A DNA stretch of 64,000 nucleotides from UBA1494_A sp963973975 (GTDB taxonomy: Bacteria; Bacteroidota; Bacteroidia; Flavobacteriales_E; Vicingaceae), in contig CAXBCF010000016.1 in the NCBI GenBank assembly GCA_963973975.1, positions 3,672-67,671 of the forward strand, read 5' to 3'. Of this stretch, positions 27,280 through 34,641 are shown piece by piece. The notes beneath the pieces are model-generated. The model searched no databases and was not told the DNA's origin. It worked only from the letters and a program-made list of their open reading frames with translations. The position numbers were made by a program, and so were the translations under genes. Numbering within the stretch: the stretch's first letter is position 1; each line of letters starts with the position of its first letter.

Positions 27280-28364
27280 ATGTTATCCAGTTTTGCTGTT
27301 TTATTTCTGAGTAGGTGATCGAATATCGTTAATGCAGCCATTGCAGAAACAATAGGTACTGCCCTTGGAACAACACACGGGTCATGTCTTCCTTTTCCCT
27401 TAATCACTGTTTTCTCAGCAGCTGAAGTAACAGATTCTTGATCTTGCATAATTGTTGCAACTGGCTTGAAAGCTACTTTAAAGTAAATATCTTCTCCATT
27501 GCTAATTCCACCTTGAATTCCACCACTCCAATTCGTTTTTGTTCGAATTCGATTATTTTCAACTACAAAAGTATCGTTGTGATCGGAACCTCTCATTTTT
27601 GCAGCATTAAAACCAGAACCGTATTCAAATCCTTTTACTGCATTAATGCTCAACATGGCTTTTGCAAGATCTGCATGAAGTTTATCAAAAACTGGCTCAC
27701 CAATTCCGGGAGGGCACCCTTTTACAACTGTTTGAATTACTCCTCCAATAGAATCACCTTCCTTCTTGATTTTATTAATTAAATCAATCATCTTTTCAGC
27801 GATTTGAGCGTCAGGACATCTTACAGTATTTTCAAATATCTGAGTTAAGTCTAATTGTTGATATGGAAGATCAAGACTGACTTCACCAACAGCTTGAACA
27901 AATGAATAAATTGAAATACCTATTTGTTCTAAAAACTGAGCTGCAATACTTCCTGCTACTACCCTACAAGATGTTTCTCTAGCAGATGCCCTTCCTCCAC
28001 CTCTATAATCTCTGTACCCATACTTTTCTTGATAAACGAAATCGGCATGAGAGGGACGATAAGAGTCTTTAATATGATCATAATCTTTTGATTTTGAATC
28101 AGTGTTTTGTATTTGAAAACTAATAGGTGTTCCAAGTGTGATACCATCAAAAATTCCTGACAAAAACTCAACTTCATCCAGCTCCTTTCTTTGCGAAGTT
28201 AAAGCTGACTGACCAGGTTTTCTGAGATCTAAGTTTTGTTGGATTTTTAAAAAGTCTACTTTTAGACCAGCAGGACATCCATCTATAATTCCTCCAATTG
28301 ACTTTCCATGCGATTCGCCAAAAGTTGTAAGCTTCAAACATTCTCCAATCGTATTGCCTCCCAT
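27276..28364 (-). CDS. aroC: Chorismate synthase
   Basis: Last step of the shikimate pathway, EPSP to chorismate, needing reduced flavin. The 362 residues show the family signatures: LTTFGESHGKSIGGIIDG near 13, YRGGGRASARET near 123 and MRGSDHNDTF near 253. Start MGGNTIGE matches other family N-termini. The promoter element ends 5 nt before the ATG, so the mRNA may be leaderless. It is co-transcribed with the symporter gene. Confidence 0.97.
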   Translation of the reverse strand: MGGNTIGECLKLTTFGESHGKSIGGIIDGCPAGLKVDFLKIQQNLDLRKPGQSALTSQRKELDEVEFLSGIFDGITLGTPISFQIQNTDSKSKDYDHIKDSYRPSHADFVYQEKYGYRDYRGGGRASARETSCRVVAGSIAAQFLEQIGISIYSFVQAVGEVSLDLPYQQLDLTQIFENTVRCPDAQIAEKMIDLINKIKKEGDSIGGVIQTVVKGCPPGIGEPVFDKLHADLAKAMLSINAVKGFEYGSGFNAAKMRGSDHNDTFVVENNRIRTKTNWSGGIQGGISNGEDIYFKVAFKPVATIMQDQESVTSAAEKTVIKGKGRHDPCVVPRAVPIVSAMAALTIFDHLLRNKTAKLDNI

Positions 28365-28369
28365 GAAAA

Positions 28370-28395
28370 CAAAAATAGTTTTTTTACTGAACCAA
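28370..28395 (-). promoter_or_regulatory. aroC promoter
   Basis: Minus strand TATTTTTG (28370-28377), with TTG (28393-28395) at a short 15-bp spacing. It ends 5 nt before the aroC ATG. Confidence 0.55.
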
Positions 28396-28626
28396 TTGGT
28401 ATATATTTTAAAAACTGTAATGACTACTTAACTAAGCCATTTCATTCAAAATCTTTTACAATTATGGTAAAAAAAGAAAGGAAAGCTTATAGATTAAGAA
28501 AAATCTTGTCGAAATTCTTTGAAAACCCAATTCAAAAAACAGCCATTTAAGGCTCTAAGCCCTTTAAACAAGCTACTTTATTAACATTTAGTCGTTTTTT
28601 TCAACAAAATGCAGCCTTATTTTAAG

Positions 28627-28650
28627 AAAACCTTGCACCGCAAAGGTTTT
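28627..28650. promoter_or_regulatory. Dyad overlapping the HU promoter
   Basis: AAAACCTT (28627-28634) and AAGGTTTT (28643-28650) are perfect inverted repeats separated by 8 nt. They cover the -33 TTG and part of the spacer, so a protein bound here would block or assist transcription of the HU gene. Inferred operator. Confidence 0.4.
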
Positions 28651-28662
28651 ACGCTATATTTG
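28633..28662 (+). promoter_or_regulatory. HU gene promoter
   Basis: TTG (28633-28635), 19-bp spacer, TATATTTG (28655-28662). The 5' leader is about 48 nt. One of the best consensus promoters in the window. Confidence 0.75.
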
Positions 28663-28714
28663 TAGGGCTTCTTGTGAGGCAATTAATTAATCATTAACTT
28701 AAAACTTAAAAAAG

Positions 28715-28987
28715 ATGAACAAATCTGAACTTATCGATTCTATCGCAGATGGTGCTAACCTTTCAAAAGCTGATGCAAAAAGAGCATTAGACGCTTTCAT
28801 TAACACAACAGGATCTGCACTTAAAAAAGGTGACAAAATTGCTCTTGTTGGCTTTGGAACTTTCTCAGTATCTAAAAGAGCTGCTAGAAAAGGTAGAAAT
28901 CCTCAAACAGGAAAAGAAATTAATATTGCTGCAAAAAATGTAGTAAAATTTAAAGCTGGAAGCGAGCTTTCTAACCAAGTAAAATAA
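28715..28987 (+). CDS. hup: HU family DNA-binding protein
   Basis: Small nucleoid protein of 90 residues. It has the two N-terminal helices (MNKSELIDSIADGANLSKADAKRAL is the start of the fold, split by a turn at GAN), the beta saddle with FGTFSVSKRAARKGRNPQTG (near 47-66) whose arm carries the intercalating Pro of RNPQTG, and a C-terminal helix. HU compacts and bends DNA as a dimer. Strong promoter and a strong terminator make it a single-gene unit. Confidence 0.96.
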   Translation: MNKSELIDSIADGANLSKADAKRALDAFINTTGSALKKGDKIALVGFGTFSVSKRAARKGRNPQTGKEINIAAKNVVKFKAGSELSNQVK

Positions 28988-29011
28988 GCTTTCACAATTC
29001 TTAGAAAAAAG

Positions 29012-29039
29012 AAACCGCCTACTTTGGCGGTTTTTTTTT
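29012..29039 (+). terminator. Intrinsic terminator after the HU gene
   Basis: Arms AAACCGCC (29012-29019) and GGCGGTTT (29026-29033), 6-nt loop, with a run of nine T (29031-29039). Confidence 0.93.
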
Positions 29040-29047
29040 GCATAAAT

Positions 29048-30295
29048 TTATTTCATTATTCCTTCTAATTGAGTAATTACAGCTTTCGCAGCTCGCTCCC
29101 CTGAAATGATTGCTGCATTTAATGAAGGGTTTAGTAAGTGATCTCCCGCTAAAAAAACGTGTTCTGTCAATTGGGTTTCACTTGAAGGAATATCGTATTG
29201 TAAACCTTCTAAAATCGGAAGCGCTTTTGAAATCTTGTAGTGCTTTAAAAACTTACAAGATTCAATATTGCAGAATTCTTTTAAATCACTTTCTACCTTA
29301 GAAATCAAATCAGTAAAAGAATAGTCGTTCTCCTTAACAACTGTTACAGAAATTAACTCTTTTTTTCCACGACTTGCAGTAATAATCGTTTGTGGGAAAA
29401 AAATATTATTAATCAAACTAGTATCCGAAGCTATTAACCCAATAATTGCCCGATTGTCCATTAATTGATCTACTTCAAAGTATAAGCAATCACAAGTGTT
29501 CCAAGCTAGTTCTTGATTTCTTAAGTTCAAAATCAATTCATTTGGCTCAGTAGCTATTATAATATAATCCGAATCTATAGAAGCTAAGCCATTTATATAT
29601 AGCTTATTATTTTCCACCTTATCAATTTTAACATTAAAATGAATCGTAGTATTTTTAAGTGACTTATACAATTGGTCTGGAATTGCCTGAATTCCATCTT
29701 TAGGAATAAACGCTTTTCCTTGAGCAAAGCATTTAAAAACAAACTCAAACATTCTAGATGAACTTGACAAGTTGTTTTCTAAGAAAATTCCCGAATAAAA
29801 AGGCTTAAAGAAATTTTGAATTACAATTTCAGAAAATCCATAGCCTTTTAAATAATCATAAGTACTGGTTTCTTTTTTTTCAAAAATTGCTTCAAAAAAT
29901 TGTTTTTTTAATTCTTTTTGCAATTTAAAAATCAACCACTTATCTTTAATTGTTGCATTTAAGGAAGTGATTACAGGCCATAAAAAACTTAGATTTCTTA
30001 AAGGGTCTCCAAAAAGTGATGGCTTATCCTTAAAAACTTTAGCCCCAGGCATTAGTTCTTGAAGGTTTAACTGATTGTAATTTAAATATTTTTGAGCATA
30101 AGGATAAGCTCCTAAAAGCACTTGAAAACCGTGATCTAATTGATAGTTTTCAATAAAATCTGTCTTTACTCTTCCACCTACTTGATCAGTTGCTTCAAAA
30201 ATTTGAACTGTAATTCCTTTATTTTCTAAAACTTTTGCTGCAATAAGTCCGCTAACACCTGCTCCTATTATTGATACAATTGGTTTTTTCATCAT
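29048..30295 (-). CDS. FAD-dependent amine oxidase-like oxidoreductase
   Basis: A 415-residue flavoprotein. The N-terminus is a Rossmann fold, IIGAGVSGLIAAKVLENKG near 9-27, ending in FEATDQVGGRVKTD near 35-48, the signature of the amine oxidase/protoporphyrinogen oxidase/phytoene desaturase superfamily. The C-terminus closes the FAD site with VFLAGDHLLNPSLNAAIISGERAA. The substrate is not visible; related proteins act on carotenoids, porphyrins or amines. No neighbouring pathway gene helps. Start MMKK: either Met may be used. Confidence 0.83.
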   Translation of the reverse strand: MMKKPIVSIIGAGVSGLIAAKVLENKGITVQIFEATDQVGGRVKTDFIENYQLDHGFQVLLGAYPYAQKYLNYNQLNLQELMPGAKVFKDKPSLFGDPLRNLSFLWPVITSLNATIKDKWLIFKLQKELKKQFFEAIFEKKETSTYDYLKGYGFSEIVIQNFFKPFYSGIFLENNLSSSSRMFEFVFKCFAQGKAFIPKDGIQAIPDQLYKSLKNTTIHFNVKIDKVENNKLYINGLASIDSDYIIIATEPNELILNLRNQELAWNTCDCLYFEVDQLMDNRAIIGLIASDTSLINNIFFPQTIITASRGKKELISVTVVKENDYSFTDLISKVESDLKEFCNIESCKFLKHYKISKALPILEGLQYDIPSSETQLTEHVFLAGDHLLNPSLNAAIISGERAAKAVITQLEGIMK

Positions 30296-30403
30296 TAATG
30301 ATTTTATACCTATTGTAATATTGAAATAAGCGAAACTATTTCAAAATATTACAATTGGTTAATGCCGATATTATAAATAAACAGCACAGTAAAGATTTTG
30401 ATT

Positions 30404-30436
30404 AAAAAAAGCCGTCACATTAAATATGACGGCTTT
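30404..30436 (-). terminator. Intrinsic terminator after the TPR gene
   Basis: Arms AAAGCCGTCA (30408-30417) and TGACGGCTTT (30427-30436) form a 10-bp stem, followed on the minus strand by seven T (30410 down to 30404). Confidence 0.92.
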
Positions 30437-30463
30437 AAATTTAACAATTAATATAAAAAACTA

Positions 30464-31741
30464 TTACTTACCAGATTTGGCTTTTTCTAGTTTGGCATTC
30501 ATTTCATTGTATTTTGACTCTTTACCAACAATGGCATAAACTTGAACTAAAGAAGCTAATGTACTTAAATCATTTGGCTCTAATTTGTGTGCAATTTCTA
30601 AAGCAGGTTCAGCTTTCTTGAAAAAATCTTTTGCTTTTTTATCTGCTTCATCATATTTCGCTTGTTCTTTTAATCCATAAGAACTAGCTTTTTTATTCCA
30701 CTCAACACCACGGTTAAAATACATGGCACCTAGATTATACGCAGCATCAAAAAAGCTTGTATCAATTTCAAGTGCTTTGTTGTAGTCAGCTGCTGCTTTT
30801 TCAGTTTCTCCAATTTCATCATAAATAACACCTCTGTTGTAGTACAATGAAGGGTTATCCTTGTCTGATGCAATTGCTTTATCAAAATTCGCTAAAGCCT
30901 CTTCTGTTTGTCCCGTACTTAATAAATAACTCAACTCTTCACGAATTAAATCTGCATTTTCAGGATAAACTTTTAGCCCATCTCTAATAGCTTTAATCTT
31001 ATTTACTGTGTCTTCTTTAATTTGATAAAGATTTGCCAAATAAAAGTAGATTGCTGGACCACCAAATTTAATTTTTGTTAACGCAGTGTAATAGCTAATA
31101 GCATCATCATATTGTTCTAAACGTTCTGAAGCAAGAGCAGCGTTATACATTCCCAAAGAATCTACTTTGCTCAAAAACATATTCGCTTCGATTGATTTTT
31201 CAGATAAGACTTTAGCTTTTTCAAAATTTCCAGCTTGAAATTCCTCAACTCCATTATTAACAAAGGCATTTGCCAAATAAGGCAATTTATTTCCGATGAT
31301 GTCTCTAAAATAAGAAGGGTCATCATATGAAGTATTTTTATTATTGAAGTATCCAAATAATTTTAATAAATCAGACTCCTTTGTCAAATCAAGATCTTTA
31401 GCTGCCTCATCTTCAATATTGTATTTCATTGAAGTTAAATAGTACCTGTAGCATTTTTCAAGGGCATTCTCGAATTTAGCTGCACAGTCTTCATCTTGAG
31501 TTAATGCTGCATTGAAGTAAAGATTACCACCATAGTACCAAGTTTTAGCCCAAGTATTTGTAGTTGGATTATTAACCGTTGCTTCAATGGCTTCTACTCC
31601 TTTCACAAGTTCTTTACAATCTTTATCGCGCTCATATGATTTATTATAGTTGTATGCACTAACAACTTTCGCTTTCTGAGCTAATGCAAATAAACTTGTA
31701 AAGCTCAAAAATATAACTGGTATTATTCTTTTTAAATTCAT
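30464..31741 (-). CDS. Periplasmic TPR protein
   Basis: A 425-residue exported protein with signal peptide MNLKRIIPVIFLSFTSLFALAQ. Multiple tetratricopeptide repeats fill the second half (for instance NPSLYYNRGVIYDEIGETEKAAADYNKAL and the next unit), so it is a scaffold for protein contacts, presumably in the periplasm or at the outer membrane. The start at 31741 is chosen because a longer frame from 31777 begins upstream of the promoter and would bury the signal peptide. Single-gene unit; partner unknown. Confidence 0.82.
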   Translation of the reverse strand: MNLKRIIPVIFLSFTSLFALAQKAKVVSAYNYNKSYERDKDCKELVKGVEAIEATVNNPTTNTWAKTWYYGGNLYFNAALTQDEDCAAKFENALEKCYRYYLTSMKYNIEDEAAKDLDLTKESDLLKLFGYFNNKNTSYDDPSYFRDIIGNKLPYLANAFVNNGVEEFQAGNFEKAKVLSEKSIEANMFLSKVDSLGMYNAALASERLEQYDDAISYYTALTKIKFGGPAIYFYLANLYQIKEDTVNKIKAIRDGLKVYPENADLIREELSYLLSTGQTEEALANFDKAIASDKDNPSLYYNRGVIYDEIGETEKAAADYNKALEIDTSFFDAAYNLGAMYFNRGVEWNKKASSYGLKEQAKYDEADKKAKDFFKKAEPALEIAHKLEPNDLSTLASLVQVYAIVGKESKYNEMNAKLEKAKSGK

Positions 31742-31755
31742 GATCGTTTTTTTTT

Positions 31756-31785
31756 CAAAAATAAGATATTGCCTCAATTAAACAA
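31756..31785 (-). promoter_or_regulatory. Promoter of the TPR gene
   Basis: Minus strand: TTG (31783-31785), 19-bp spacer, TATTTTTG (31756-31763), 14 nt before the ATG at 31741. Confidence 0.7.
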
Positions 31786-31816
31786 ATTCTTTGCCAAAAG
31801 TCTGTCACAAGAAAAA

Positions 31817-34384
31817 TTACTCATTAGTTTCTGGAGACTCATTTTCTGTAGATTCATTACTTGAAGTTTCATCTGTTGAAGGTTCACCAGTTAATGCTTC
31901 ATCAATTATAACTTCTTCTTCCTCAACTGTTACTTTTGCTACTGCGGCGATTGTATCACCGTTCTTCAAATTTATTAAGCGGACTCCTTGAGTGGCTCTT
32001 CCCATTACTCTTAAATCGGTTACAGCAATCCTAATAATTACTCCTGAGCGGTTTATTATCATCAAATCATTGTCATCTGTAACATTTTTAATTGCAATTA
32101 AGCTACCTGTTTTGTCAGTAATGTTAAGTGTTTTTACACCTTTCCCACCTCGATTAGTGACACGATAAATTTCAGCATCATCTTCAGGATCATTTAAGAA
32201 AGAACGTTTACCGTATCCTTTTTCAGAAACCACCAACACTGTTTCTTGTTTAGAATCTCTAACAGTAATCATTCCTATAACCTCATCTTTTTCTGAAGCT
32301 AATCGAATTCCTCTCACACCAGAAGCATTTCTTCCCATAGGTCGAACTTTACTTTCATTGAATCGAATGGCTCTTCCACTTTTTAAAGCCAACATGATTT
32401 CATCTGTGCCGTTTGTTAATCTTGCTTCAAGCAATTGATCTCCGTCTCTAACAGTGATTGCATTAATTCCATTCGCTCTTGGTCGAGAGTAAGCTTCTAA
32501 ACTTGTTTTTTTAATCACTCCTTTTTCCGTACACATAACAATGAAATTCTCATTGATGTATTCTTTGTCATTCAAATCTTTAACACAGATATATGCTTTA
32601 ACATTATCGTCAGGCTCAATACTGATTAAGTTTTGAATTGCTCTACCTTTAGCTGCCTTTGTCCCTTCAGGAACTTCAAACACTCTCATCCAATAACACT
32701 TACCTTTTTGAGTAAATATCAATAAGTAATTATGAGTAGTAGCTACAAATAAATGTTCTAAGAAATCTTCATCTCTAGTAGCACTTCCTTTTGAACCAGT
32801 ACCACCTCTATTTTGTCTTCTGTACTCTGAAAGCTGAGTTCGTTTAATGTAACCCAAGTGAGAAATAGTAACTACCACTTCTTCATCCGGAATCATGTCT
32901 TCTACACTAAAGTCTTCAGCAGAGTATTCAATAATAGATCTTCTTTCATCACCAAATTTATCTTTCACTTCAATCATCTCATTTTTGATGATTTCCATTC
33001 TTAAATCTTCATTAGCAAGCACAGATTCTAAGTATTCTATCAATTTCATTAATTCTGCATGCTCTTCTTTTAACTTATCTCTTTCAAGTCCAGTTAATTT
33101 CTGTAACCTTAATTCTAGAATAGCTTTTGCCTGGATATCAGATAAATTGAACTTTGCAATCAAGCCAGTTTTTGCATCATCTGGAGTTCTACTTGCTCTA
33201 ATTAAATTGATGACTTCATCAAGGTTATCGATGGCAATAATGAGTCCTTCAAGAACGTGCGCTTTTTCTTTGGCTTTTTTGAGTTCATAAGTAGTTCTCT
33301 TAACAACTACTTCATGTCTAAAATCAACGAAATGGCGAATCATGTCCTTCAAATTCAGTGTTTGAGGACGACCATTTACTAAAGCAATGTTGTTTACAGA
33401 AAAGCTTGTTTGAAGACCTGTGTACTTAAATAAATTATTCATCACCACATTGGTGATTGCATCTCTTTTTAAATCATAAACAATGCGCATTCCATCACGA
33501 TCAGATTCATCGTTGATGTCAGAAATACCTTCAATTTTTTTATCGTTGACTAGGTCTGCTGTTTTCTTAATTAGTTCGGCTTTATTAACCAAGTAAGGAA
33601 TTTCTGTTACAATAATTCTCTCTTTTCCACTTGCAGAGGTTTCAATTTCGGCTTTAGCTCGGATTACAATTCGACCTTTACCGGTTTCAAAAGCAGACTT
33701 TACTCCTTCATATCCGTAAATAATTCCTCCTGTAGGAAAATCTGGAGCTTTGATGTATTCCATCAAGCCACTTATTTCAATGTCTTTATTCTCAATGTAG
33801 GCTATAATTCCATCGATTGTTTCAGTCAAGTTGTGTGGCGCCATATTCGTAGCCATCCCAACTGCGATACCAGACCCCCCGTTGATAATCAATTGTGGAA
33901 TTCTACTTGGAAGAACGGTTGGTTCAGTTAAAGAGTCATCAAAGTTCAATCTAAAATCAACAGTTTCTTTGTCGATATCACTCAGCATTTCTTCAGAAAT
34001 CTTTCTCAATCGAGCTTCGGTATACCTCATTGCTGCAGGACTATCGCCATCAACAGATCCAAAGTTACCTTGGCCATCAACCAACATATACCTCAAAGAC
34101 CAAGGCTGAGCCATACGAACCATTGAGTCATAAACAGCTGTATCTCCATGCGGGTGATACTTACCAAGTACTTCCCCTACAATTCTAGCTGATTTTTTAT
34201 GTGGTCGAGAAGAAAGCACCCCTAAATCTTGCATTCCGTACAAAATTCTTCTATGAACAGGCTTTAATCCATCTCTTACATCCGGTAAAGCACGACTAAC
34301 AATAACCGACATCGAATAATCGATGTAGGCAGATTTCATTTCCTCCTCTATATTGATCTTAATAATTTTTTCTCCTTCAGCCAT
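31817..34384 (-). CDS. gyrA: DNA gyrase subunit A
   Basis: Breakage-reunion subunit of gyrase, which introduces negative supercoils with GyrB (not in the window). The 855 residues have the catalytic Tyr in AAMRYTEARL near 125 and a quinolone-determining region YHPHGDTAVYDS near 80-91, with Thr and Asp at the positions of E. coli Ser83 and Asp87. The C-terminal beta-pinwheel starts near 510; the GyrA box is the variant NRGGTGSKG near 535, a form I recall as usual for the phylum. It ends in an acidic tail (TNESTENESPETNE-like). Confidence 0.97.
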   Translation of the reverse strand: MAEGEKIIKINIEEEMKSAYIDYSMSVIVSRALPDVRDGLKPVHRRILYGMQDLGVLSSRPHKKSARIVGEVLGKYHPHGDTAVYDSMVRMAQPWSLRYMLVDGQGNFGSVDGDSPAAMRYTEARLRKISEEMLSDIDKETVDFRLNFDDSLTEPTVLPSRIPQLIINGGSGIAVGMATNMAPHNLTETIDGIIAYIENKDIEISGLMEYIKAPDFPTGGIIYGYEGVKSAFETGKGRIVIRAKAEIETSASGKERIIVTEIPYLVNKAELIKKTADLVNDKKIEGISDINDESDRDGMRIVYDLKRDAITNVVMNNLFKYTGLQTSFSVNNIALVNGRPQTLNLKDMIRHFVDFRHEVVVKRTTYELKKAKEKAHVLEGLIIAIDNLDEVINLIRASRTPDDAKTGLIAKFNLSDIQAKAILELRLQKLTGLERDKLKEEHAELMKLIEYLESVLANEDLRMEIIKNEMIEVKDKFGDERRSIIEYSAEDFSVEDMIPDEEVVVTISHLGYIKRTQLSEYRRQNRGGTGSKGSATRDEDFLEHLFVATTHNYLLIFTQKGKCYWMRVFEVPEGTKAAKGRAIQNLISIEPDDNVKAYICVKDLNDKEYINENFIVMCTEKGVIKKTSLEAYSRPRANGINAITVRDGDQLLEARLTNGTDEIMLALKSGRAIRFNESKVRPMGRNASGVRGIRLASEKDEVIGMITVRDSKQETVLVVSEKGYGKRSFLNDPEDDAEIYRVTNRGGKGVKTLNITDKTGSLIAIKNVTDDNDLMIINRSGVIIRIAVTDLRVMGRATQGVRLINLKNGDTIAAVAKVTVEEEEVIIDEALTGEPSTDETSSNESTENESPETNE

Positions 34385-34421
34385 TTTTTACGTTTTGATA
34401 TTTAACAAAATAACCGCCAGT

Positions 34422-34445
34422 TAAAGCGGTTTTTTCAATAGTCCA
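34422..34445 (+). terminator. Hairpin with T-tract in the gyrA-clpC divergent region
   Basis: AACCGC (34422-34427) and GCGGTT (34436-34441) with an 8-nt loop and six T to 34445 on the plus strand. No plus-strand gene ends here; in the gyrA leader the same hairpin lies 38-58 nt before the ATG. Role uncertain: barrier to antisense transcription, or leader structure. Confidence 0.4.
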
Positions 34446-34551
34446 AACTACTTATTTTAATCCCTTTTTTGGCTTAAAAATCGAAGTAAATACTAACAAA
34501 ATTTTGTTGATAAAAGCGTTTTGTAAATTAATTTAAAGGTTCTTCCTAAAA

Positions 34552-34559
34552 TAACTTTG
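34552..34559 (+). promoter_or_regulatory. clpC promoter -7 element
   Basis: TAACTTTG, giving a leader of about 78 nt before the clpC ATG. No TTG at the expected distance. Confidence 0.5.
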
Positions 34560-34641
34560 ATTTAAGAGTTCTTATCTTAATTTTAGGGTTTCAATACAAC
34601 TATTTCCCCTTCAAATACGTTTAGTAATAAAGTTATTATAT

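Larger units (their letters stand above)
28365..28714. other. Intergenic region between aroC and hup
   Basis: 350 bp between divergent genes, holding the aroC promoter at the left and the HU promoter and a dyad at the right. A frame at 28464-28550 would encode a basic 28-residue peptide (MVKKERKAYRLRKILSK and further). I see no promoter for it and do not call it as a gene, though it is the only small frame here that looks at all protein-like. Confidence 0.4.

Noticed and set aside
28308..28550. 80-residue frame overlapping the aroC start
   Set aside because: Its first half is antisense to aroC and there is no promoter. Only the last 28 codons fall in free DNA, too little to call.
31742..31777. 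Longer start of the TPR gene at 31777
   Set aside because: It begins upstream of the TATTTTTG promoter and would hide the signal peptide behind a hydrophilic leader.
32895..33290. 131-residue frame antisense to gyrA
   Set aside because: It lies fully inside the conserved gyrA frame and its low-complexity Ser/Leu composition is that of a reverse reading.
34080..34160. Quinolone resistance change in GyrA
   Set aside because: Thr and Asp at the positions of E. coli Ser83 and Asp87 are ordinary for many bacteria; no resistance can be claimed.
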